A DNA stretch of 64,000 nt, taken from assembly GCF_024868665.1 (NCBI RefSeq), contig NC_079912.1:15979926-16043925 (forward strand), written 5' to 3'. Positions 39,701 to 48,520 of the stretch are shown here, piece by piece. Numbering within the stretch: position 1 is the stretch's first letter; the number at the start of each line of letters is the position of its first letter. The notes under the pieces were generated by a model, which worked only from the letters and a program-made list of their open reading frames with translations, was not told the DNA's origin and searched no databases. Position numbers and translations under genes: made by a program. This DNA is from Triplophysa rosa (taxonomy: Eukaryota; Chordata; Actinopteri; Cypriniformes; Nemacheilidae).

Positions 39701-41138
39701 GTGCTCCATTTGAATCAGTTAAAGAACAGAGACATTCCACAATAATAAACATAAGTTAAAAAGTTTCATTAGTTTTCTGAATAAAAACAGGTTCTACTTC
39801 TAATGAAACAAGAAAGAGTAACTGGACCTTCAAAGACAGTCGGAACTGAACTCATTTAAAGCGCCATCTTCAAAGCGACCATAAAAGGAACTCTTTATTA
39901 AAAAAACAACTGATGACAACACTGAGCATCTCATATCTAAAGAGATCTGGAGTACAGCTGTACCTCACATGCATTAAAATAACTGAAAAAGCCACTAAAA
40001 CGACACAGGACGGCTAAATATAGACTGGAATTTCACAATGGACAATTTCAAACGCAAATCTATGTAACACAGTATTGGTTTTCTCAGAGGGCCTCGTGCA
40101 CAACTATTTTCCCATAGAATATTAGTGGGACAAATAATCAAGTTATCATTGCCAAATATAACTTCATAACAGACAATACACCATATAAGATTATAACTAT
40201 AACCCTAAAAACTCCTGTATTGACATGAAGTATTACTCAGTGTGATGGGAGTCTGAGAAATGAGGATATTGTGAAACACACGTTCTTAGCAGCTAATAAG
40301 TTAAATATTACCTCAAAGCAGCTCGGAAATACTGTGAAAAGGTTTGACAAACTAATTCTCACCTTCTACTGCTCAACGAACAATACAGTGATTCATTAAG
40401 AGTGAAAGATTTATGCAACGAAACACTGGAAATGCAGATGTGACTCAGATTAAACGGAAACTGTCCCTTGACTCATTCTTAGGAAACATAAAATCAGCTG
40501 TGCTAAAACTAATTTGCATTACCTTCACACACATACAGCAGCAATGCTGAGAATTCTCAGAAACATGGACAAACTATGCTTCCCAGAACTAATTGGACAC
40601 ATCAGAAACCTTCTCGAGATCATGCGGGTCGTCATTCTGTTGTTTGAAGGTTGACGTTCACAGGGCAAACGGCGTGGGTCACCGGCCCCCGAAATCGCCT
40701 CACAATGGGGGCCAGAAAATCACTTTTAGCCGATCAGAGGAAGCCCCCCACGCACGGCAGGTTGGAGCACAATGTGGTGCCGCTGGGGATGAAGGGGGTT
40801 CTAATCCCACTCATAGACTCTGGCTGCACCCCACGGCGAGGGCAGCCTGGACCCTCCACAAACTCCACAGCTACAATATTAGAGTCCTTCTCATATGATT
40901 GGAAATTAATTTAAACCCTATGGTATTTTAAATAACAATTAGAGAGCTTTGATCTTTCAAAGTTCTGGGAATAAACACATGATGATAATTCTGTTACGGT
41001 ATAAGATATTTGTTATTAGTCAAGAGAAAGACATTTTTCTGAAAATAAAGTGAATTCAAGTTCACATTTTACATAAGCAGTGTCTCATGCATGTTGAATA
41101 ACATAATAAAAGCATGCACATAAGCTTAAAAAAANNNN

Positions 41139-41177
<39 letters not shown>

Positions 41178-44100
41178 TGTATATACATAATTATTTAAAA
41201 CAGATGTCTGTAAGAGTCAAATGTTGTTTTAAATAATTTATTTTTATAATTTATATTAATATATTTATATGTATTATATTATTATACATATATATTTTAT
41301 TTATTTTTTCTCTCCATTTATGTTAAACGCAATAAATGTTTTGATAGCACATTACATTTAAAAACATGGTTAATTTTTAACATACTATGGAGAAAATGCA
41401 AATGGCGCTTGCCTAAGCAAAAGGCCATGATGCTAGAGCATGTGCCATCCGCAAGTGTAATCCTTGGGGTTAAAGTTTGCTCAAATCCCATAACCGTTAC
41501 TACAAACAATAGTAAAAGTGATACTTGCCATTCTAGTATGCACTACCAATTATGTAATTCCGCCAATGCAAAGCACATAAACATCCTATTCTCACACATT
41601 CTGTAACCGTAGCATGTAATGAATATAAATTATCATTTTTTTATAGTCATATTATGACTAACATATCCAGTCATAATGGACTACTGTACCAGGACAGTAG
41701 AAATGACAATGGTTTACTCTTGGTCGTTTTGTCCAAAGTGTCCAACATCCAGCAACTGTTGATCTAAGGCACTAAAGCAACAAGTGAGCGTTTGTTCTGG
41801 AGGAATGCAGGGTATGTGGGGGGGATGGGAGAGGAGAGAACTGCTTTTCCCACCCCTATCAAAATGATGAGCAGAGACTGTGGTAATGGCAGAGCCAGAA
41901 AGGGTCAATATTGATTTAACAGTTAAAAATACACCCAGGTCGGTCTGCTCAAGGCTGCTCAACGCTACCAACAAACAGGAAACTGGAAAAAGAATCCAAG
42001 TGTTTTGGGATTATGATATATTACAAGGGGCATCCAAAGCAGGTGCCATCTGTGTGAGTGTGAATATGTGACTTTTTTATTCAGCAAGTAAGAAAATGCA
42101 ATGCATATAAAGAACTCATGTGAGGGACAGGACCACCCAGACAATTTGAAATATGAGGAAAATGTTACAAATGACGATGTGATTATTTACCCATCCTGCA
42201 CTCATGGAGAACAAAAACAGTTTACTGTCCCACAGGACTTGCTAATAAACAAATCTCCGCTCTGAGAAGCCCAGAGTTCACACAGACTTTAGGGCGACCA
42301 AAGCAGTTAGCGGACCGATAAACACAAACGCGGCTGTGAACTTCAGAACACGCCAGCAGGTTTTGCCCGTCAGCCGTTAGGAGTTGGTTCCGGTGTATGT
42401 GAGGGTGGTTATGTCAATTTCTCGATACTCTTGACATTTGTGTATGATTTCAACAAAGGTGACGTGTGCTTTGAACCGGTGAGTGGCTAGCATGAATGCA
42501 GCGTCTCCAAAACATCATAGAGAGAGCAGTGAAGCTTGCACACTTTATTTCCTTCAGTGAATAGGGCCAGTATTCATTACGGGCCGTTTTGTTTTTCATT
42601 TTCGAAATAGCTGACACATGCCAACCATCCTGCTGCTTCAACGGGTCGCCCATGAGACTAACACCTGACCAGCTAGACAAATCAAAGACTTGAAGACATA
42701 GTGGGGACTGAACGGCTGAAACTACATTATAAATCTGAAGATCTTTTTCATTAGCCTTAAAATAAAAAAGCAACGTTGTAGAATTTTTGAGAAATAATTG
42801 AAAGATAATCATTTTTAAACAGGTTTCCGTTTTCATTGAAGTACACAAGATGCTCATGTGTGGCATGTGAGGTCATAAAATCCTAATATAATTACTTTAT
42901 TAAATTCAGTTTAAAATATTAACTTAAATATTTAATTTCAAATTATTTTTTTTAACTTTTCTCTCAATTAGTAATAAAAAGGATAATAAAAAGGAATGTG
43001 CAAAGTAGAAGCAAAGGGGTTTGATTCCCAGCATACAAAAACTTTTGGCTAAACTTTTTTCCCTTTGGCTAAATTAATATACAATATATAAATCAATTTT
43101 AATACATTCTCACACTTTTGGACCACCATTGTAAGTCAAGATGAAATTGAAGCTAACAATAGAAGCTCTGTAATGTCACCTGTCATGCCGGCATGATGAA
43201 CACAGAACACCGTGTTGTTTTAAAAGCCACAAAAAGGTCACAAAAAACATCCAACAGTAAACATGTACAGTCCAGTTTTCTTTGTTATTTAACAAGGTAA
43301 AGAATATGTACTCTCTACCCCCAAACTGAAATACATACTGACCTCAGAGTTCAGAGCCCAAATTGTCAGTTACATCCCAAGCCAACAGAGACCCCAAAAT
43401 AATCCAATCCAATTACCAACATGTCCATCATGTGCGGCCCCTGGGTGAGGTCACGACCTTTAAAGATATTCAAAAATCCCTCTCATTGTGAAGACATCTT
43501 TATGGCAGCCGTCTGAACTTCACAACTGTGAACCGGGTAAAAAAACTAAAAGAAGCCTCTTTTTGTGTAATTAAATCTATATAAACTGGATCATGAAATA
43601 CAATGGTCCACCTCAACATCTCAAGCGGTCTGTCTATGCTGTCTAACAATTGCCATTTAAGGTGACATGCTTGACTTCAGATTTAAAAAAAGAAAACACT
43701 AAATTCCTACTATAGCAGACCACTATTCCCTGAGGACAAGTCTCAAGGTTCCTGCTATTCTTGCATGGGAAAGTCAATTTATGGCCAGAAGCTCCAGCTT
43801 GCTCGAAGAACAAATCGTGAAAGAGACAAGACAAAAATAAAGTCACTATCGCATCAATGCATGTGAATGAACCAGCTGTTTTTAACAAAGCATAATAACC
43901 CAATAAAACAGCGCCTGAGGTTTCCCTTCCTCTTGTCCTGAAAGCAAAGGGTTGCTCACTTCAGCGACTTACTACCGAGACAACACAGCCATAAACCAAA
44001 GGGGTTTAAATACTTTGAATCACGGCAGGGCCGCCGATTCCTAACAACCTCTTTTATGCATGGGTTCAGCAACGCCCAGTTTACTACTAACAATTTAAAC

Positions 44101-47100
44101 TTTGAAGATGTCCGCTGATCCAAAACACTAATCGCCCAGATGCTGGCCGCATAATGTTCATTTCCTACACAATTTAAAATAAACAGCGTACATGAGCCGC
44201 TTGCCAATGCAAACTGAATAGTTTTTCTTAATTTAGATGGAAATGTTTATCTAAGGCACAAAAAGAATGAGATGCAAATCAAATGATGGTAAATTTATTT
44301 ATTTTTATCTGATGCTTTGTCATAAATGAAAATAGGGCTGGGCAATGTATAGAATATTTACAGTATAATAAATATGATTTAGTTGGTGATATTAAATGCA
44401 TCAACATTGTGAATGTTCTTTTTATTAAGTTATTTATTTTCTCATTTTTATTATATTTTTTATCTATCAATATTTTATATTGGTAAATAAAAAAATTAGG
44501 GCTGTCAACGTTAACGCGTTAACGCATGCGATTAATTTTTTCAAATTAACGCGTGAGAAAATATTTATCGCAATTAACGCAGCATCCGTTTGTTTTGACA
44601 TCCTTTGTCTAGCGTTACATTATGTAATCACGCTCTTATTCGTGTACAGGCTTTTAAACCACTTAAGCGCGATTTGAAACGGTTGCTTTGAGGCGTTCAA
44701 TGAAGATAGACAGCTTCTAAACTGTGGGACGCGGCAAAACGCAACGCGAGGTCCAGTCTGGTGTGTACAGTAACGGCTGCGTCGGTGAATCTCTGTCAGA
44801 CAGCGCATCCATGTTAAGTTCTCTTTCGAGCTTGAATGGATAAAACCACACAAGATTATGTCAGAAAGCCCGTTTTGTCTAGCATTTTCTTAAGCACAGA
44901 CTTCAAAGTGTAAAATAAAATCTTAAATGAATGCAAAGAGTTGTGAAAATGGGAGTGCGGTGACGGTCAGATCTGCGTACTGAGACAGCTCTTAAAGGGG
45001 CCACGTTCTTAAACGTGCTGCTGTGACTCCTGTCACTAATGTTAATCAAAGAACAAAATAAAAGAAGAAATCAATGTGATTTTATAGCTTTAATGAGAAT
45101 TCTTCTACATTTAATTTATAATTTAGCATTAAAGACTGTAAAGTGTCCTTCAATTTCCTACATGAGCTCCCAATTATACTGTTGAATGGCTATAATTAAT
45201 GTTAAAATAATCAATTTAATAGAGACATCAGTTACAATACTAATATCAAAATGTTAGCTTTCATAAAATGATGCTGTTAAAGAAATATGTTGTTTCTACA
45301 TCAATTTGAAGATTAAATGTGAAATTATTAAAATGTAAAAGTATATTTTAAAATATAATTGTTGTGTGCGATTAATCGTGATTAATCACAGAAAAAATGT
45401 GTGATTAATCCGATTAATTTTTTTAATCGATTGACAGCACTAAAAAAAATATAATGACACATAATAAATAAATAAATAAATCTATATAAATGTGTATTTG
45501 CCATACATATACTTTACATATATTTTCTTTGAATACAATTTTAATGTCAAAAATCTGAAAAACATAAGGATATTGAAATTACTACTTTATGTGCCCTTGC
45601 ATTCTCTTAAATCCAACTTCCTCGAGACCAATTAGCCATCGTTTCTAAAATGACCCTTTCCTGCATTTAGCTAAATTTCAACAGATTCCAGAAAAGCCAT
45701 TGGCTGTGACTCACATGCGTGTTACTCTGCCTTTCCTCACAATTCCTGCTAATACATGCCACCAAGGCAGAGACACAAAGAGATCTTTTCAAAAATATTT
45801 AACCTTTCCTCTTCAAAAGTGCAACTGTTTTGGCATCCTTCTTTTCAGATCTTTAATAAGGTCACTCTGCGGAAACATTCCACGCCAAAGACTGCCCGCC
45901 ACACTTTTAAAATCACGCCAACAATGTAAGACTGACACAAAGTTTGACAGTGTTCTAAGACAATGCAACACCCCGTCAGCTCTGGTATTCTTACTGTTCA
46001 CCGTCCGTAGCTGCATGCGGAGAAGAGCTGGAGGCCAAAACCAGCGGTCACACACTGCTGGCTCTCAGAGTTACTCTACTACCCAGTTGGGGTCAAGGAC
46101 CCTCCATCACCCCGACTAACAAAAGGAGATTCCTACAGGCCCTGGACAACACGCCACAGACACAATAGGAGGCTGGAAACACCCCACATCACAAACGCAC
46201 CCCCTGTCCTTATTAAGGAATACTGAAGCAAAAGCAAAGATTAGTGTGCTGGATCCCATCCAAACGGCACAGCCTTGAGAACGCGCTAATCGAGCATGCA
46301 AGAGCAATCATCCTGTTAATCTGCATTCACTCTTCTGTTATAAAAACATTTTTCGCTATTATAAATACACTTCACTTAGGATTACAGAGTGCTGAGGACA
46401 GGTCGTTTAACTACAGTGGAGTTTATCTTTTTAACAAACAGTCCCACGATCAAGGATTTCACATTTAGATTTCTGGATCGGATGGTTTCGCATCGCTTCG
46501 CACAGGCGGCTGTATCAAGTGGCACTGGATAACGGATGAACTCCAGGGTCGATAGAAAACTTTTTCCTATCTCAGCTAAAATAAAGACATAAGTATGACA
46601 TAAGCCATAAACACGGACACTGATCTCCTATTGCTCTGTCAGCAACATTGGCTCAGCCAATGAGTGAGCGATTCCATACGGTGACACTTGTGGCGCAGAA
46701 ATGACTTTATCCTTAAAAATGCAGACTAGCAACAAACTTTGTTTTGCATTTTTGGAGTTGCTGAACGAACATTGTTAATGCCAAATAAAACTTTCCCCTC
46801 TTGTATTCCAAACTGATAAGGCATGCCGAGGTTAATGACCGTGAAAACAAGGACAAACGCTGCACTCCAACAGCAACTCTTACCTTTGCCGTTGAAAGCT
46901 TCCTTCAGGTGAAGCAGCACATCTGCAAACCTCCGCACGTCATTGACCAGCTGCATTATGTAGTCAGGATCGGCACCTGCCGTCTCCACGCTGTCCGAGC
47001 AGGAGCTGATGGAGCTCAACGATCCGCTCTTCGCCGTTCGCCCCAAACCCCATGAGCTTGAACCAGCGGATAGAGGGAAAAATTGGGAGTTGGGCAGGCG

Positions 47101-48323
47101 TGCGATTCCCAGCGGGTGTTTGTTCAAACCTCCACTGCTTTGCTGCAGCATCCCGGCACCGAACATCTCAAATGCATTTAGTTTGAAAGGAACCCTGTGC
47201 ACCGTTCCCTGGAGATTCTCAAATTCCCAGAGCTTCCTCACCACGGACAGCAGGGCCTGTGTGTGCACAATGGTGCAAAGGTATATTTAAACCTCTAATG
47301 TTTAAAGACAAGGCCACATTTACCCGATTATGCCTGAACCTCTTCTATTCACTGGAATGTATTCACATACACAGGGGAGAAATCTAAGCTGTGCTTTAAT
47401 AGTAACAACGTCTTACAAGCTAAATTCATTCATCCTTCAGTGAGCCAAAAATGTTATTTACGAAATGAAGAATTAAGGGAAAGGATAAAGGATCAGGTAC
47501 ACTAGTAGCTACATGATACTGGTAAATCTTATTAGGAAAATAAGTTCAACAGAGCACAACACAACAAGAAATCTTGTCATCGCTATAATACATTCAAACT
47601 GTACTGTCCTTCAAACTATAAAAGAGTGAAATAGTTTTAAAAAAATGACACCGATAAAACAACGTTGCAGCATTTTACTGCTGTAAAAAAGGACATTGAT
47701 AATAGTCCTTTTAATTGTTCTATGGGGATTTGTATTGTCATGGTTTTAATGGAAACTATAATGGTCTCTGTGGGTCGGTAATGTGTTCTATTGGTGGAAT
47801 CTTATCTACTGGATAGGAACCAACAGGACATCATTAAATCCTACTGGAATAAAACATAATGCATAAAGAATTTTTTATGGTTTTTGTAATGAAAGCCATT
47901 AGAATTTGTATTGCTTTCTCAGCAGTTACTGTATGCCCTTTTGGGATTTGGTGTTATGTAGATGTATACTAAATGTAGTATGTATTAATGTATTTAATAC
48001 TAAATGTATTCTATTTTAACAATAAAAATCCTAAAGAATAAAGTCAAAGAAGTAACAATCACGTCAAACGCGTAAATAATACCAACAAGACCTGCTGCAT
48101 GTTAGAAGAGAAAGTTTATCAAACTAACTAACTAAACTCAAGTCGTTCAACTTGAAAATCTAATGCTGACATCGCACACCGAGACAAGTTGCATAAACAT
48201 ATAACGTTACGTTAGCATATTAAAACAGTGTCCTATAGCGGTAAGCCTTGATTCAGTTTTTAGTTAAGTCTCGGAATTCAGTCACGAAATCACAAAAACA
48301 TAAAATTACAATGCACACTTACC
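12261..48323 (-). CDS. arhgap29: arhgap29, Rho GTPase-activating protein 29 (complete)
   Basis: RhoGAP that stimulates GTP hydrolysis on RhoA; in vertebrates it acts downstream of Rap1/RASIP1 in endothelial junctions and is linked to craniofacial development. The coding exons run from ATG 47166-47164 to the TGA at 12263-12261. The spliced length is 4056 nt (1351 residues; I recall human as about 1261), and all phases agree. In order: an N-terminal region longer than the human one, an F-BAR-like coiled-coil region (about 220-480), a serine-rich linker, a C1 zinc finger (H680, C691, C694, C705, C708, H713, C716, C724), RhoGAP (about 742-960, arginine finger R774 in GIYRVNG, N908 in TASNLG), an acidic EEEEEDEDDEE tract, and C-terminal HFV, a PDZ ligand like the human PTPN13-binding tail. 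It lies tail-to-head with abca4, as in human 1p22. The start is the first in-frame ATG after an in-frame TAA in the inferred UTR exon; the next ATG (47151) is an alternative. Confidence 0.93.
13293..13407 (-). CDS. arhgap29: arhgap29 exon 22, with NAGNAG acceptor
   Basis: 115 nt (or 112), residues 1000-1037. The acceptor reads AAGCAG, so splicing may begin at 13407 or 13404, including or skipping one Gln in a QQQ run without changing frame. Donor GTAGGT. Confidence 0.85.
13566..13881 (-). CDS. arhgap29: arhgap29 exon 21 (end of RhoGAP)
   Basis: 316 nt, residues 894-999. Holds the conserved KMTASNLGIIFGPTL segment that closes the RhoGAP active-site face, then a proline/serine-rich stretch. 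Acceptor AAACAG, donor GTGAGA. Confidence 0.93.
14056..14288 (-). CDS. arhgap29: arhgap29 exon 20 (RhoGAP middle)
   Basis: 233 nt, residues 817-893: LPEPLILFRYYNDFI and DLLRQLPPAHYKTLQFLIQH, typical RhoGAP helices. Acceptor CCTTAG, donor GTGTTT (a non-optimal +4/+5). Confidence 0.93.
14728..14865 (-). CDS. arhgap29: arhgap29 exon 19 (RhoGAP arginine finger)
   Basis: 138 nt, residues 771-816. Starts GIYRVNG; R774 is the catalytic arginine finger. Ends HDISNVLKLYLRQ. Acceptor TTTTAG, donor GTACGT. Confidence 0.95.
14957..15145 (-). CDS. arhgap29: arhgap29 exon 18 (C1 second half, RhoGAP start)
   Basis: 189 nt, residues 708-770. Gives zinc ligands C708, H713, C716 and C724, then the RhoGAP N-terminal segment DGIPFVIKKCTSEIE. 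Acceptor TTTCAG, donor GTGTGC. Confidence 0.94.
15679..15758. repeat. (GT/GC)n microsatellite abutting the exon 17 donor
   Basis: About 80 bp of GTGTGCGTGCGTGTGT; it reads as CACACGCACG in the arhgap29 transcript, beginning roughly a dozen nucleotides after the exon 17 5' splice site. Confidence 0.9.
15770..15930 (-). CDS. arhgap29: arhgap29 exon 17 (C1 first half)
   Basis: 161 nt, residues 654-707. Gives H680, C691, C694 and C705 of the C1 zinc finger, at canonical spacing with exon 18. The donor GTGAGT is followed within about 8 nt by a long CA-rich tract. Acceptor ACCAG. Confidence 0.93.
16148..16246 (-). CDS. arhgap29: arhgap29 exon 16
   Basis: 99 nt, residues 621-653, RLPRTPSTGTMSSADDLDD and EPPSPSDNG, nearly identical to the human linker. 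Acceptor ATCCAG, donor GTGAGC. Confidence 0.93.
16387..16515 (-). CDS. arhgap29: arhgap29 exon 15
   Basis: 129 nt, residues 578-620, containing CSDSESAGGSSESRSMDS, a conserved serine-rich phospho-acceptor-like stretch. Acceptor TGACAG, donor GTACAA. Confidence 0.92.
16728..17905. repeat. 42-bp minisatellite with 168-bp higher-order repeats
   Basis: Tandem array in arhgap29 intron 14. The consensus unit, in two halves, is CCCCGCCCACATCCACTGTC then ACAGAAATGCTGTACATGTAGG. I count 27 occurrences of the CTGTACAT core. Four variants recur in fixed order between 16796 and about 17467: the CCCCTCCCAC variant recurs exactly every 168 bp (16796, 16964, 17132, 17300), so four units amplified together. 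One unit near 17638 lacks about 12 bp. On the minus strand each unit carries GTGGGCGGGG or a variant. Because 42 is a multiple of three, several frames stay open (minus 18192-16612, minus 17834-16689, plus 16745-17920); none joins the host frame. Confidence 0.97.
18423..18595 (-). CDS. arhgap29: arhgap29 exon 14
   Basis: 173 nt, residues 520-577, serine-rich and poorly conserved (SSHSSQVHLSQVSLAPGDFL). Accepted for acceptor TGCAG, donor GTAACG and exact phase fit. If the following intron is retained, the frame stops at 18328. Confidence 0.8.
19278..19468 (-). CDS. arhgap29: arhgap29 exon 13
   Basis: 191 nt, residues 457-519, VTVNWFQLQQAQVVSLPVNF then CENAKLYEPG, matching the end of the F-BAR-like region. 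Acceptor TGTGCAG, donor GTATGT. Confidence 0.92.
19873..20010 (-). CDS. arhgap29: arhgap29 exon 12
   Basis: 138 nt, residues 411-456, ending ELVFQCDLTLKA, almost identical to human. Acceptor TTCTAG, donor GTGAGT. Confidence 0.94.
20087..20601. mobile_element. hAT-type MITE, copy 2
   Basis: Ends CAGTGTTGGG and CCCAACACTG with a perfect 8-bp target duplication GTGATTAG (20079-20086 and 20602-20609). Same orientation as copy 1, inside arhgap29 intron 11. Confidence 0.93.
21083..21250 (-). CDS. arhgap29: arhgap29 exon 11
   Basis: 168 nt, residues 355-410, coiled-coil: ALKKARLLQAQRQEEYEKAK and LEKRRKLAEEALQK. Acceptor ATTACAG, donor GTCAGA. Confidence 0.94.
21885..21965 (-). CDS. arhgap29: arhgap29 exon 10
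   Basis: 81 nt, residues 328-354, PLQARKNELDKLRKEVKEQW, charged coiled-coil. Acceptor CCGTAG, donor GTGGGT. Confidence 0.92.
22084..22194 (-). CDS. arhgap29: arhgap29 exon 9
   Basis: 111 nt, residues 291-327, EHMPFRDIYISAFKNDIE and AAALQANKFMQ. Acceptor TTTCAG, donor GTAGGA. Confidence 0.93.
22335..22399 (-). CDS. arhgap29: arhgap29 exon 8
   Basis: 65 nt, residues 269-290, DIECAKSYAKMAESAKALAT, F-BAR-like. Acceptor TTCCAG, donor GTCAGC. Confidence 0.92.
22604..22815. mobile_element. Long-TIR MITE, partial copy
   Basis: Left end TTAAAGGGATAGTTCACCCA and an internal GGTAACCAAACAACATCGGC / TTGACTTCCATTGTATGG block. The right end is lost. Lies in arhgap29 intron 7. Confidence 0.75.
23119..23265 (-). 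CDS. arhgap29: arhgap29 exon 7 (F-BAR-like start)
   Basis: 147 nt, residues 220-268, SDSGVESALLYAKAWSKYTK and WVEKRLNM, conserved with human. Acceptor TCATAG, donor GTGAGT. Confidence 0.93.
23510..23612 (+). repeat. Degenerate tRNA-derived SINE
   Basis: B-box-like GGTTCAATTCC followed by the tail TGTACAGTATGTCGCTTTTATGCC. Forward copy of the family seen intact at 32.0-32.2 kb. Confidence 0.5.
23695..23755 (-). CDS. arhgap29: arhgap29 exon 6
   Basis: 61 nt, residues 200-219, SFENLAVESGGCRTEKDDTP; matches human SFENVSVES at the same place. Acceptor TTCAG, donor GTGAGA. Confidence 0.9.
24091..24163 (-). CDS. arhgap29: arhgap29 exon 5
   Basis: 73 nt, residues 175-199, SDFLMGDVENGSASGLPK, matching human NFLMGDVGND. 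Acceptor TCTCAG, donor GTGAGT. Confidence 0.9.
24249..24726. mobile_element. hAT-type MITE, copy 3 (opposite orientation)
   Basis: Perfect 8-bp target duplication GTTATTAA (24241-24248 and 24727-24734) and CAGTGTTGGG/CCCAACACTG ends. The interior is reverse-complementary to copies 1 and 2. In arhgap29 intron 4. Confidence 0.93.
25068..25164 (-). CDS. arhgap29: arhgap29 exon 4
   Basis: 97 nt, residues 143-174, VNYKEVSEDNKQTLF and IDTLAFTFGN, conserved with human. Acceptor TTTCAG. The donor could be GTAAGT or, two bases earlier, GTGTAA; only the first keeps the frame. Confidence 0.93.
27990..28075 (+). repeat. Degenerate tRNA-derived SINE
   Basis: ATTTGGTAAAGCAATGCATTA then AATGGGTTTGATTCCCAGGG (B-box-like). 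Forward copy of the family at 32.0-32.2 kb. Confidence 0.5.
28722..28953. mobile_element. Long-TIR MITE copy
   Basis: Left AATAGTTCACCCAAAATG and right TTTGGGTGAACTATCCTTTAA, with inverted interior around TTGACTTCCAATGTATGGAC. Confidence 0.75.
30169..30419. mobile_element. Long-TIR MITE copy, left member of an abutting pair
   Basis: TTAAAGGAACAGTTCACCCC to GGGGTGAACTATTCATTTAA. Its right end directly meets the next copy. Confidence 0.8.
30417..30730. mobile_element. Long-TIR MITE copy, right member of an abutting pair
   Basis: TTAAAGTGATAGTTCACCCA to TTTGGGTGAACTATCACTTTAA, nearly perfectly palindromic over its arms (CATTCACTTGCATTGG against ACTAGAAGTGAATGCG). Confidence 0.85.
30862..31005 (-). 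CDS. arhgap29: arhgap29 exon 3
   Basis: 144 nt, residues 95-142, HERLGELLRVLKAVISKHHS and AAGTLIAKVK, closely matching human. Acceptor TTTCAG, donor GTGAGC. It is isolated by large introns of 5.7 and 15.9 kb. Confidence 0.94.
31951..32349. mobile_element. Inverted-repeat element disrupted by a SINE
   Basis: Perfect 24-bp inverted repeat at 31951-31974 and 32326-32349 (core GTTTGGTTCCAAAATGAGAT). The spacer contains a tRNA-derived SINE at 32036-32171. No target duplication could be assigned. Confidence 0.65.
32036..32171 (-). mobile_element. tRNA-derived SINE with intact pol III boxes
   Basis: On the minus strand: A-box TGGCTCAGTGG, stem-loop GGCG-TTAGCAA-CGCC resembling a tRNA-Ala(AGC) anticodon arm, and B-box GGTTCGATCCC. 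A V-SINE-like tail follows (CGCTTTGGATAAAAGCGTCTG). Similar degenerate copies occur near 11.0, 23.5, 28.0, 39.5 and 58.5 kb. Confidence 0.8.
36277..36350. mobile_element. Long-TIR MITE end fragment
   Basis: TTAAAGGGATACTTCACCCA through GCTCACCCTCAGATTGTTCC, then it breaks off. Confidence 0.65.
39480..39595 (-). repeat. Degenerate tRNA-derived SINE tail
   Basis: TTTGGCAGACACGTTTATTC then GCGAATGCTCTAC; the tRNA head is decayed. Confidence 0.4.
41135..41178. repeat. (TA)n microsatellite with a 4-base N gap
   Basis: NNNN at 41135-41138 directly precedes a TATATA run. It is probably a polymorphic or unresolved repeat in the assembly. Confidence 0.9.
44497..45442. mobile_element. Non-autonomous hAT element, 946 bp, intact ends
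   Basis: Terminal inverted repeats TAGGGCTGTCAA (44497) and TTGACAGCACTA (ending 45442), with a perfect 8-bp target duplication AAAAAAAT (44489-44496 and 45443-45450). Sub-terminal GATTAATCG-type motifs repeat at both ends. No transposase ORF. Confidence 0.88.
46884..47256 (-). CDS. arhgap29: arhgap29 exon 2 (start codon exon)
   Basis: 373 nt; acceptor CACACAG at 47257, donor GTAAGA. The CDS starts at ATG 47166-47164 (MFGAGMLQQSSGG); residues 1-94 plus one base. The later part (PDYIMQLVNDVRRF, LLHLKEA) matches human PDYIKELVNDIRKF. The first 60 or so residues have no clear human counterpart; they are glycine/serine-rich and may be fish-specific. Confidence 0.85.
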
Positions 48324-48520
48324 AAGGAGGCATATCTTGAACATTGCACAGAAATTGATGTACATTAGAAACCCAAACATAGAATAGCCAAAACACCATT
48401 AAATCCCCGTCCGTCTACCGTAACAGTCCCGTAAACCAAAGTACTGCTTTCCAGTTGCGTCTTACGTTCCGCTTGCCATAGCCCCGCCCTCTCGCGTCTG
48501 ATTGGTTATTTTAAGTGATT
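48324..48520 (-). promoter_or_regulatory. arhgap29: arhgap29 exon 1 (5' UTR) and promoter, inferred
   Basis: The minus strand has a strong donor (CCTTG then GTAAGT) at 48323/48322, so a non-coding exon 1 probably ends at 48323. Upstream are a GC box (GGGCGGGGC, about 48481-48489) and a CCAAT box (48501-48505), as expected for a TATA-less promoter. Five upstream ATGs in two frames lie in the inferred exon. Confidence 0.5.

Larger units (their letters stand above)
31006..46883 (-). other. arhgap29: arhgap29 intron 2 (15.9 kb)
   Basis: The largest intron. No nested gene recognised. Repeats: a SINE inside an inverted-repeat element (31951-32349), a MITE end (36277-36350), a degenerate SINE (39480-39595), a TA microsatellite with an N-gap (41135-41178) and a hAT element (44497-45442). 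Long repeat-poor, locally GC-richer blocks lie at 33.6-34.6, 35.5-36.0, 36.8-37.7, 40.6-40.9 and 45.6-46.3 kb and may be regulatory. A DR1-like GGGTCAAAGGTGA sits at 33720-33732. Confidence 0.65.

Noticed and set aside
40593..40914. Overlapping 87-101-codon plus-strand frames in a GC-richer block of intron 2
   Set aside because: No recognisable domain or splice pattern. I treat the block as a possible regulatory segment rather than a gene.
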